This document shows, piece by piece, positions 17,773 to 35,127 of a DNA stretch of 64,000 nucleotides (positions are counted from its first letter, which is position 1; every line of letters begins with the position of its first letter). Source of the stretch: Variovorax sp037204085 (GTDB lineage Bacteria > Pseudomonadota > Gammaproteobacteria > Burkholderiales > Burkholderiaceae_C); NCBI RefSeq assembly GCF_037204085.1, contig NZ_JBBCBW010000026.1, positions 10,813 through 74,812 of the forward strand. Direction: 5' to 3'. The notes under the pieces were generated by a model, which was given only the letters and a program-made list of their open reading frames with translations, was not told the DNA's origin and made no database searches. The position numbers and the translations under genes are program-made.

Positions 17773-18702
17773 GTGAGCGAGCGCGCCGCGGCTGGGCTGC
17801 CGGCGAATCTCGTGGTCTTCGAGCGCGGGTGGCTTTCATCGAACAGTATTCTGTTTGTCGGGACCGACGAAACCGCGCTGGTCGATACCGGGTATGCCAC
17901 GCATGCCGATCAAACCTTGGCGCTTGTCGAATCGACGCTCGGAACGCGGCCGCTCGATCGAATATTGAATACCCATCTGCATAGCGATCACTGCGGCGGC
18001 AACGCGGCGCTGCAGCGGCACTATCCGAAGGTGCAAACGGAGATTCCGCCTGGAGAGGCGGATCTTGTGGGGCCATGGGACGAAGGCGGCTTTAACTTTC
18101 GTGCGACAGGACAGATATGTCCACGGTTTCGGTTCGACGGGCTGCTGCGGCCTGGGACGGAATGCATACTTGGCGACAGGGCTTGGCAGGTGCACAGCGC
18201 ACCAGGCCACGATCCGCATTCGATCATTCTGTTCGACCCCGTCTCGCGAACACTGATCTCAGCCGATGCCCTTTGGGAAAACGGTTTTGGTGTTGCTTTT
18301 CCCGAGCTGGCAGGTGAGCCGTCGTTCGGAGATATCGCTGGGACGCTGGATCGCATCGAGACGTTGGCGCCACTTCAGGTGATCCCTGGCCATGGACGCG
18401 TCTTCAATGACGTCCGCAATTCTCTGGCTACAGCACGCCGGCGGCTCGACGGCCTTCAGCGGGATCCGGTGAAGCATGCACGGCATGCCATCAAAGTGCT
18501 GATGAAGTTCAAGCTGCTCGAGGTGCAGTCCATTGCGCTGAACGAATGGGCCGATTGGCTTCGGAGCGCGTCATATTTCGGTGTTATCCGCGAGCGCTTC
18601 TTCCCAGATACGGAGTTGGATCAACTGGCCGAAGATATCTTGGCTGAATTGGTCGCCGCCGGTGCGGCCGATACGGATTCGGCGCACATCCGAAATATTT
18701 GA
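17773..18702 (+). CDS. Metallo-beta-lactamase-fold hydrolase
   Basis: A 309-residue MBL-fold protein with the zinc motif HLHSDH at 68-73 (His68, His70, Asp72, His73), a later metal histidine in SAPGHDPHS and another in VIPGHGRV. The family includes glyoxalase II-like thioesterases and lactonases; next to an acyl-CoA ligase a thioester hydrolase is possible. The start is GTG at 17773, directly after the ligase TGA. Codon use is visibly less GC-biased than in the genes upstream. It ends 70 bp before the first rRNA unit. Confidence 0.85.
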   Translation: MSERAAAGLPANLVVFERGWLSSNSILFVGTDETALVDTGYATHADQTLALVESTLGTRPLDRILNTHLHSDHCGGNAALQRHYPKVQTEIPPGEADLVGPWDEGGFNFRATGQICPRFRFDGLLRPGTECILGDRAWQVHSAPGHDPHSIILFDPVSRTLISADALWENGFGVAFPELAGEPSFGDIAGTLDRIETLAPLQVIPGHGRVFNDVRNSLATARRRLDGLQRDPVKHARHAIKVLMKFKLLEVQSIALNEWADWLRSASYFGVIRERFFPDTELDQLAEDILAELVAAGAADTDSAHIRNI

Positions 18703-18722
18703 CACTTGCCACTCGGCAATAA

Positions 18723-18755
18723 AAAAAGCGCGTCACCGAGAAATGCGCGCTTTTT
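18723..18755. terminator. Bidirectional terminator between MBL gene and rRNA unit A
   Basis: A ten-base-pair stem (AAAAAGCGCG / CGCGCTTTTT) with a 13-base loop gives T-runs in both directions. It would end the acyl-CoA ligase-MBL transcript on the plus strand and back up the rRNA terminator on the minus strand. Confidence 0.8.
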
Positions 18756-18771
18756 AAAAATCCAAAAGAAA

Positions 18772-18798
18772 AAAGCCCAACACGCTGTGTTGGGCTTT
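18772..18798 (-). terminator. Rho-independent terminator of rRNA unit A
   Basis: A perfect 12-bp stem (18772-18783 with 18787-18798) and three-base loop, 14 bases after the 5S gene. On the minus strand it is followed by TTTTTTCTTTT, a good U-tract. Confidence 0.85.
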
Positions 18799-18812
18799 TC
18801 CTGGCTGTAAGA

Positions 18813-18927
18813 GCCTGACGATGACCTACTTTCACACGGGAACCCGCACTATCATCGGCGCTGACGCGTTTCACTGTCCTGTTCGGGATGGGAAGGAGTG
18901 GTACCACGTCGCTATGGTCATCAGGCA
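18813..18927 (-). rRNA. rrf: 5S ribosomal RNA, copy A
   Basis: On the minus strand it begins TGCCTGATGACCATAGCGAC and closes with the complementary GTCAGGC; the central CCGAACAGG-type loop is present. The ends were set from the terminal stem, so the exact 3' base is uncertain by a few bases. A 142-bp spacer separates it from 23S. Confidence 0.95.
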
Positions 18928-19069
18928 TAACTTGTTGTCTGGTTGATCACATGATCAATCAAACGAATTCATAGAGTTTGGAATCAGCACGCAATGACTG
19001 CGCTGCTTGAATGTATTTTGAATGCGTCAACTTGGCATAACACCTTGATCTGATCGATCAAAGTTATAG

Positions 19070-21941
<2,872 letters not shown>

Positions 21942-22263
21942 CTATAACTTTGACGTTTCTTTCGAAACTACAAAATCATCACAAGGAATATGTCAGGCCT
22001 TTCACCTGACGCGTTATGCCGTACATTCAATTCGATTTGACTCGAAATTGAAGTTTCTTTTGACGCAATCAAAAATTCTATGTTGCTGATGGCACGGTCT
22101 GCACTAAACCTTTACGAATGTGCAGTTTCCATCAGCAACGCTGATTCGACTCTATGAATTTTTAAAGAACAGCCGATTGATCAAGAGATCTCGATCAACA
22201 ACAAAGAAGCCTCATGCATTTGCAGGAAGCCGCTTTGGTGTTGAATTTTAAGTACCGCATTAT
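21942..22263 (-). other. tRNA-Ala to 23S spacer, copy A (boxA and stem-loop)
   Basis: No gene lies in these 322 bases. On the minus strand it carries a boxA-like antitermination site (TGTTCTTTAAAAA, 22159-22171). Next comes an 11-bp perfect stem (22082-22092 with 22129-22139) with an inner CTGCAC/GTGCAG helix, and finally the 5' arm of the 23S processing stem. Confidence 0.7.
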
Positions 22264-22339
22264 TGGTGGAGGATGACGGGATCGAACCGACGACCCCCTG
22301 CTTGCAAAGCAGGTGCTCTCCCAGCTGAGCTAATCCCCC
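22264..22339 (-). tRNA. tRNA-Ala(TGC), copy A
   Basis: 76 nt including encoded CCA; begins GGGGGATTAGCTCAGC on the minus strand, anticodon TGC in TTTGCAA, T-loop GGTTCGATCC. Normal spacer tRNA of the operon. Confidence 0.98.
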
Positions 22340-22369
22340 AAAAACTCTCACACGAGAAATCAGAAGATT

Positions 22370-22446
22370 TGGTGGGTCTAGTTGGGCTCGAACCAACGAC
22401 CCCCGCCTTATCAAGACGGTGCTCTAACCAGCTGAGCTACAGACCC
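22370..22446 (-). tRNA. tRNA-Ile(GAT), copy A
   Basis: 77 nt including encoded CCA; begins GGGTCTGTAGCTCAGC, anticodon GAT in TTGATAA, T-loop GGTTCGAGCC. It lies 30 bp upstream of tRNA-Ala on the transcript. Confidence 0.98.
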
Positions 22447-22524
22447 AATCGAGAATCAATGAAGATTTCGACTTCTTCCAACAACCGATAAGTGTGGGCG
22501 TTTAAATTAAATTGCTTGTTTCCA

Positions 22525-24060
<1,536 letters not shown>

Positions 24061-24437
24061 GATCTTGATTTTTTTCGCTCTTTCGAGCAACTCATAAAAA
24101 CGGAATTGAAGTGAACTTCACTTCTATTCTCATGAGCGTTTTAAGTCTTGCGACTTGTTCCGAAGAACTTACGCAATTACCTTCAAACGCCCACGCTTAT
24201 CGGCTGTAAATTTTTAACGAACCCCGAAGCAACTTTCGTCTACTTCGTCTTGCTTTGCTGCGATCAGCGAAGCCTTGTAGTCTATCACGGTTTTTTAAGT
24301 ACCGTCAAACTTTTTTCGCTTTCCACACCTTCTTGTCGCACCCCGCAACCTTCGCTGCGAGACGCTGAAGCTGCTTCAGCGGAGCCTTCGATTATGCACT
24401 GCTTTTTCAAACCGCGTCAACTTCGAAGAAGATTTTT
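24061..24437 (-). promoter_or_regulatory. rRNA leader and promoters P1/P2, copy A
   Basis: There is no gene in these 377 bases. Two promoter-like sites face the 16S gene: P1 at 24391-24420 (TTGACG, 18 bases, CATAAT) and P2 at 24279-24308 (TTGACG, 18 bases, TAGACT). Between them an 8-bp hairpin lies at 24363-24381. Downstream of P2 a boxA-like GTTCGTTAAAAA (about 24211-24222) precedes the 5' arm of the 16S processing stem (24185-24203). An A/T-rich tract just upstream of P1 may act as an UP element. Confidence 0.7.
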
Positions 24438-24551
24438 CTTCAGCTGGCCTTCTCACAGAGAGCTGACCAGCTGAAGTGGCTTGCACAGCCCCTAGGGACT
24501 CTGCTACCCACCTTTTTGTGTGAACACTTTTTGGGTGCTCACACAAAAAGG
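24438..24551. other. Unique 114-bp spacer between the two rRNA units
   Basis: This is the only non-repeated sequence between the two units. It starts with an inverted repeat CTTCAGCTGG/CCAGCTGAAG (24438-24447, 24467-24476) touching the repeat boundary. It ends with a 16-bp hairpin (24512-24550, one G-U pair in RNA) whose arms read CTTTTTGTGTGAACAC and its complement. No gene is present. Confidence 0.75.
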
Positions 24552-24578
24552 AAAGCCCAACACGCTGTGTTGGGCTTT
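24552..24578 (-). terminator. Terminator hairpin of rRNA unit B, weak U-tract
   Basis: It is the same 12-bp stem as in unit A. However, the repeat ends here, and on the minus strand the tail reads TTTCCTTTTT instead of an unbroken T-run. Release may therefore be less efficient, although a second hairpin (24512-24550) follows at once. Confidence 0.7.
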
Positions 24579-24592
24579 TCCTGGCTGTAAGA

Positions 24593-24707
24593 GCCTGACG
24601 ATGACCTACTTTCACACGGGAACCCGCACTATCATCGGCGCTGACGCGTTTCACTGTCCTGTTCGGGATGGGAAGGAGTGGTACCACGTCGCTATGGTCA
24701 TCAGGCA
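24593..24707 (-). rRNA. rrf: 5S ribosomal RNA, copy B
   Basis: Identical to the 5S gene of unit A, shifted by 5,780 bases; same terminal stem and the same small uncertainty at the 3' base. Confidence 0.95.
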
Positions 24708-24849
24708 TAACTTGTTGTCTGGTTGATCACATGATCAATCAAACGAATTCATAGAGTTTGGAATCAGCACGCAATGACTGCGCTGCTTGAATGTATTTTG
24801 AATGCGTCAACTTGGCATAACACCTTGATCTGATCGATCAAAGTTATAG

Positions 24850-27721
<2,872 letters not shown>

Positions 27722-28043
27722 CTATAACTTTGACGTTTCTTTCGAAACTACAAAATCATCACAAGGAATATGTCAGGCCTTTCACCTGACGCGTTATGCC
27801 GTACATTCAATTCGATTTGACTCGAAATTGAAGTTTCTTTTGACGCAATCAAAAATTCTATGTTGCTGATGGCACGGTCTGCACTAAACCTTTACGAATG
27901 TGCAGTTTCCATCAGCAACGCTGATTCGACTCTATGAATTTTTAAAGAACAGCCGATTGATCAAGAGATCTCGATCAACAACAAAGAAGCCTCATGCATT
28001 TGCAGGAAGCCGCTTTGGTGTTGAATTTTAAGTACCGCATTAT
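27722..28043 (-). other. tRNA-Ala to 23S spacer, copy B
   Basis: Same content as the unit A spacer: boxA-like site at 27939-27951, 11-bp stem-loop at 27862-27919, no gene. Confidence 0.7.
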
Positions 28044-28119
28044 TGGTGGAGGATGACGGGATCGAACCGACGACCCCCTGCTTGCAAAGCAGGTGCTCTC
28101 CCAGCTGAGCTAATCCCCC
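28044..28119 (-). tRNA. tRNA-Ala(TGC), copy B
   Basis: Identical to the tRNA-Ala of unit A, 76 nt with encoded CCA. Confidence 0.98.
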
Positions 28120-28149
28120 AAAAACTCTCACACGAGAAATCAGAAGATT

Positions 28150-28226
28150 TGGTGGGTCTAGTTGGGCTCGAACCAACGACCCCCGCCTTATCAAGACGGT
28201 GCTCTAACCAGCTGAGCTACAGACCC
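28150..28226 (-). tRNA. tRNA-Ile(GAT), copy B
   Basis: Identical to the tRNA-Ile of unit A, 77 nt with encoded CCA. Confidence 0.98.
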
Positions 28227-28304
28227 AATCGAGAATCAATGAAGATTTCGACTTCTTCCAACAACCGATAAGTGTGGGCGTTTAAATTAAATTGCTTGTT
28301 TCCA

Positions 28305-29840
<1,536 letters not shown>

Positions 29841-30217
29841 GATCTTGATTTTTTTCGCTCTTTCGAGCAACTCATAAAAACGGAATTGAAGTGAACTTCA
29901 CTTCTATTCTCATGAGCGTTTTAAGTCTTGCGACTTGTTCCGAAGAACTTACGCAATTACCTTCAAACGCCCACGCTTATCGGCTGTAAATTTTTAACGA
30001 ACCCCGAAGCAACTTTCGTCTACTTCGTCTTGCTTTGCTGCGATCAGCGAAGCCTTGTAGTCTATCACGGTTTTTTAAGTACCGTCAAACTTTTTTCGCT
30101 TTCCACACCTTCTTGTCGCACCCCGCAACCTTCGCTGCGAGACGCTGAAGCTGCTTCAGCGGAGCCTTCGATTATGCACTGCTTTTTCAAACCGCGTCAA
30201 CTTCGAAGAAGATTTTT
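29841..30217 (-). promoter_or_regulatory. rRNA leader and promoters P1/P2, copy B
   Basis: Same layout as in unit A: P1 at 30171-30200, P2 at 30059-30088, boxA-like site near 29991-30002. The sequence upstream of P1 differs between the copies beyond 30217 (AAGTCGAAAAAATC here), so the two P1 promoters have different upstream elements and may differ in strength. Confidence 0.7.
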
Positions 30218-30239
30218 TCGACTTCCTTCTTCTTGCGAT

Positions 30240-30255
30240 CCGCCCTTCAGGGCGG
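30240..30255. other. Short GC hairpin upstream of rRNA unit B
   Basis: CCGCCC and GGGCGG pair around TTCA, 22 bases upstream of the copy B repeat edge. No T-run follows on either strand, so it is not an obvious terminator. Confidence 0.4.
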
Positions 30256-30352
30256 TTGCTTGAAGCGCTTTGCAGCGTTGTCAGCCGAGCCCACGAGTAT
30301 ATGCCAAATTCTGGGCCCTGCAAGACTGTGGTGAACAAAATCGACATCGGAG

Positions 30353-30399
30353 CCTTTCCTTGCTTGGGCGGCGCTTCGCGCCGCCCAAGCAAGGAAAGG
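30353..30399. promoter_or_regulatory. Perfect 22-bp hairpin before uup
   Basis: The left arm (30353-30374) and right arm (30378-30399) are perfectly complementary around a TTC loop. The right arm contains the purine-rich AAGGAAAGG (with GA following), the only Shine-Dalgarno-like run near uup, but it lies about 23 bases from the ATG at 30424. There is no U-tract on either strand. It may be an RNA switch in the uup leader, a stabilising stem, or a remnant of an interspersed palindrome. Confidence 0.65.
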
Positions 30400-30423
30400 A
30401 GCACCTCCGATAATCCATGCCAC

Positions 30424-32331
<1,908 letters not shown>

Positions 32332-32358
32332 TTCGTTAGTTCTACATAGAACCGTCAC

Positions 32359-32379
32359 GCCGTCCCACGCAGGGACGGC
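32359..32379 (+). terminator. Hairpin after uup, possible terminator
   Basis: GCCGTCCC and GGGACGGC form an 8-bp stem with loop ACGCA, 28 bases after the uup stop. There is no U-tract, so intrinsic termination is uncertain. Confidence 0.4.
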
Positions 32380-32423
32380 GCCGACTGAGCTATATATGCG
32401 GCTCCAAATTCCCGGAAAGCCGC

Positions 32424-34157
32424 ATGTCTTCCATCTTCGCGTTCTTCAGCCGGTCCGTCGTGCTCTTGGCCATCGTGCTGCAAGGCGCCTGCGCGCAACT
32501 GCCGCAGCACGTCGACCGGCCGGTGTCCACCGCGCTTCCCTCGCCGAGCGGCACCTCGCTGGAAGCCTTGGTCCAGCAGCGGCGAAAAGCCGATGCAGCA
32601 CGCTTCGAGTCGGGCTTCCTGCTGCTCGGGGGCCCTCCCGCCGCCTACGGCAGCCGGCTTGCGCTGATCGAAGGTGCGCAGAAAACGCTCGACCTGCAGT
32701 ACTACGCCATCCATGCCGACGCCAGCACCGGCCGATTGCTGCGCGGCATCCGGTCGGCAGCCCAGCGGGGCGTGCGCGTGCGCATCCTCCTAGACGATCT
32801 TCACAGCACCGGCCGCGATGCGCTGGTGCTGGGCCTTGCCTACGTGCCCAACATCGAGATGCGGCTGTTCAACCCGCTTGCGGGCGGGCGCCGCTCTTCT
32901 TTCGCGCGCATGCTCAATTCCGTCGGCGATGCCTCGCGCATCCAGCAGCGGATGCATAACAAGCTTTTTCTTGCCGACAACGTGCTCGGCGTGACCGGCG
33001 GCCGCAACCTGGGCGACGCCTATTTCGGCAATGCGCTGAAGGGCAACTTCATCGACGTCGACATCCTGGCGGCCGGCCCCATCGTGCAAGACCTGTCGCG
33101 CAGCTTCGACAGCTACTGGAACAACGAACGCGCCTATCCCGTGCAGTCGCTGGTCAAGCGCGAAGAATTGAAAGCCATCCGCGAGCGCGCGGAGCAGGCT
33201 GACCGCGAGTTGGCCGACGAATCGGCCCGGGCGCAAAACACGCCGCCAGCAACCAACGACGGCGAACCGAAACCCGGCGCGGCGCCCACTCCCGCGCAAC
33301 TCGCCCGCGCCTGGGACGAGAAGCCGCTTGATCTGAAGACCGCCCGCTTCGTCTGGGCGCCCGCGGTCATGCTTGCCGACCAGCCCGGAAAGATTCCGGC
33401 CGACAAGGGCCCCGAGCAGACAAAAGCGCCCGGCCTGGTGGTAAGCCAGCCTGGCGACGCGGCGGGCTCATCGCGGCGCGCGGCATCGCTCCAGGCCAGC
33501 TCCGACATCGCCGCGGGCAGCGAGACGGTGGTCGAGGGCCTGCTGCAGTTGATCGGGCAGGCGCGCAGCGATCTGCTCATCATCTCGCCGTATTTCGTGC
33601 CCGGCCCCGACATGAAGCAAGCCTTCGCGGCAGCCCGCGGGCGCGGGGTTCGCATCCGGGTGCTGACCAATTCGCTCGCGTCGAACGATGCGCCCGTCGC
33701 ACATGTCGGCTATGCGCGCCATCGCGAAGACTTGCTCAAGCTCGGCGTCGAGCTCTACGAACTGCGCAGCGAACAGGCCAGCGTCAGCAACGCCTTCGGC
33801 TCTTCCGGCAGCGGCAACCTGGGCGAGTCTCGCTCCATGCTGCACTCCAAGGTGCTGGTGATGGACGGCCGGCTGCTGGTGGTCGGATCGATGAACCTCG
33901 ACTTGCGCTCGCAGTTGCAGAACACCGAAATCGCGCTTCTGGTGCGAAGCGCCGAGCTCTCCCGCGCAGCGTCCGAGCAGATCGAGCGCGGCATGCGTGA
34001 AGGCTCGTGGCGCGTCGAACTGAACGACGGTTCATTGCTCTGGCGGGCGCCCGAGGGCAGCGGCCTGAAGGACACCTCCACCGAGCCCGACGCCAGCCTG
34101 ACCCTGCGCCTGCTGCTCAGGCTGTTCGGTCCGCTGGCGCCCGACCAGTTGTTGTAA
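32424..34157 (+). CDS. Phospholipase D / cardiolipin synthase-like protein
   Basis: A 577-residue exported protein with an N-terminal hydrophobic signal ending around residues 20-25 (LQGACAQL; a weak lipobox). Two HKD motifs are present: HNKLFLADNVLGVTGGRN from residue 178 and HSKVLVMDGRLLVVGSMN from residue 474. The linker between them (about 245-340) is rich in Ala, Pro and charged residues. PLD-family proteins of this shape transfer or hydrolyse phosphatidyl groups; clsC-type cardiolipin synthase is one possibility. Stands alone between uup and the convergent copper cluster. Confidence 0.88.
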   Translation: MSSIFAFFSRSVVLLAIVLQGACAQLPQHVDRPVSTALPSPSGTSLEALVQQRRKADAARFESGFLLLGGPPAAYGSRLALIEGAQKTLDLQYYAIHADASTGRLLRGIRSAAQRGVRVRILLDDLHSTGRDALVLGLAYVPNIEMRLFNPLAGGRRSSFARMLNSVGDASRIQQRMHNKLFLADNVLGVTGGRNLGDAYFGNALKGNFIDVDILAAGPIVQDLSRSFDSYWNNERAYPVQSLVKREELKAIRERAEQADRELADESARAQNTPPATNDGEPKPGAAPTPAQLARAWDEKPLDLKTARFVWAPAVMLADQPGKIPADKGPEQTKAPGLVVSQPGDAAGSSRRAASLQASSDIAAGSETVVEGLLQLIGQARSDLLIISPYFVPGPDMKQAFAAARGRGVRIRVLTNSLASNDAPVAHVGYARHREDLLKLGVELYELRSEQASVSNAFGSSGSGNLGESRSMLHSKVLVMDGRLLVVGSMNLDLRSQLQNTEIALLVRSAELSRAASEQIERGMREGSWRVELNDGSLLWRAPEGSGLKDTSTEPDASLTLRLLLRLFGPLAPDQLL

Positions 34158-34182
34158 GTGCCTTCCGCCGGGGCGCTGGCGC

Positions 34183-35091
34183 TCAGTGCTTGTGCTGATG
34201 AGCCGGCGCGGCCGCATCGGCACCTTCGGGCGCGCCCACCGGCAGCTTCAAATCGAGCGAGGTCTTCTGCCCCTTCGCATCTTCAAAGCGGAGCGTCACC
34301 GGGACGGTCGATCCCTTGGTCAACGGCTGCTTCAGGTCCATCATCATCACGTGGTAGCCGCCCGGTTTGAGCTCGACGGTCCGGCCCGCGGGAAGATCGA
34401 GACCGCCCGGCAGCTCGCGCATCTTCATGGTGTCGCCTTCCATCTTCATCTCGTGCACCTCGGCCACGCCGGCTGCCGGCGTCGCAATGCCGACGAGCTT
34501 GGTGCCCGTAGGCGCGGTGAGCTTCATGAAAGCACCCGTGCCGCTTTGGCCCGGCACCGATTGGCGCACCCAGGCGTCGCGCACGTCGACCGTGGCCACG
34601 CCCTGCGCCACCACGTCGAGCTTGGCGGCGGGCGTCTTGAGCCCCGCGGTCGAGCTGCCCGTTGCGGGCACTTCGGCCCAGTCGATGCTTCCCACGTCGC
34701 AGGTCTGCAGCACCTTGAACCACAGCGGTCCGGGCGTGCCGGGCACCTTGCCGCGCAGCACGAATTCAGCGCGTTCGCTGGCGGGCAGCGCAGTTTGCGC
34801 ACTTTCGGCGGTCCAGCGAACTTCGCCGTCACCGGCGTTTTTCTGCACGTCGAGCTTCCAGCCCTTGCGCGCCTGCGCGTCGCTCAGAACAAATCCCTTG
34901 GGCAGGCGGACGGCCAGACCCGTGGTGGCCTTGGCGCCCTCGCAGGCGTGGCCCACGCGGAAGGCCGCGTTGTAGTCGCTGCCGACAGTCGCTCCGCCCC
35001 GTGGCAGGGTGACGTGGGCAAAGCCGGTGGTCGCGCTTGCCAGCATGGCACATGCGGCAACGGTCTTGAGGATGATGTGCGGGTGGTTCAT
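34183..35091 (-). CDS. YcnI (DUF1775) - PCuAC fusion, periplasmic copper protein
   Basis: A 302-residue exported protein (signal peptide 1-25, cleaved before HVTLPRGG). Residues about 26-165 are a YcnI/DUF1775 domain, which starts with the histidine known to bind copper in YcnI. Residues about 170-295 are a PCuAC domain with the expected His/Met copper motif (HEMKMEGDTMKM, then YHVMMM). The tail HQHKH adds further ligands. The two domains are usually separate proteins. It is the last gene of a minus-strand cluster with a TonB receptor and DUF2946; delivery of copper, for example to cytochrome oxidase, is the likely role. Confidence 0.9.
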   Translation of the reverse strand: MNHPHIILKTVAACAMLASATTGFAHVTLPRGGATVGSDYNAAFRVGHACEGAKATTGLAVRLPKGFVLSDAQARKGWKLDVQKNAGDGEVRWTAESAQTALPASERAEFVLRGKVPGTPGPLWFKVLQTCDVGSIDWAEVPATGSSTAGLKTPAAKLDVVAQGVATVDVRDAWVRQSVPGQSGTGAFMKLTAPTGTKLVGIATPAAGVAEVHEMKMEGDTMKMRELPGGLDLPAGRTVELKPGGYHVMMMDLKQPLTKGSTVPVTLRFEDAKGQKTSLDLKLPVGAPEGADAAAPAHQHKH

Positions 35092-35127
35092 TGAGGGAAC
35101 TCCTTGAAGAAATCGGTAAAAAGAAAC

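Noticed and set aside
24438..24551. Spacer between rRNA units as a mobile element remnant
   Set aside because: It has inverted repeats but no coding content and no target duplication at the unit edges; better described as an unexplained spacer.
30256..30423. In-frame 56-codon upstream extension of uup
   Set aside because: It would translate the perfect hairpin and does not match the Uup N-terminus, which begins at MALITLLDAQ.
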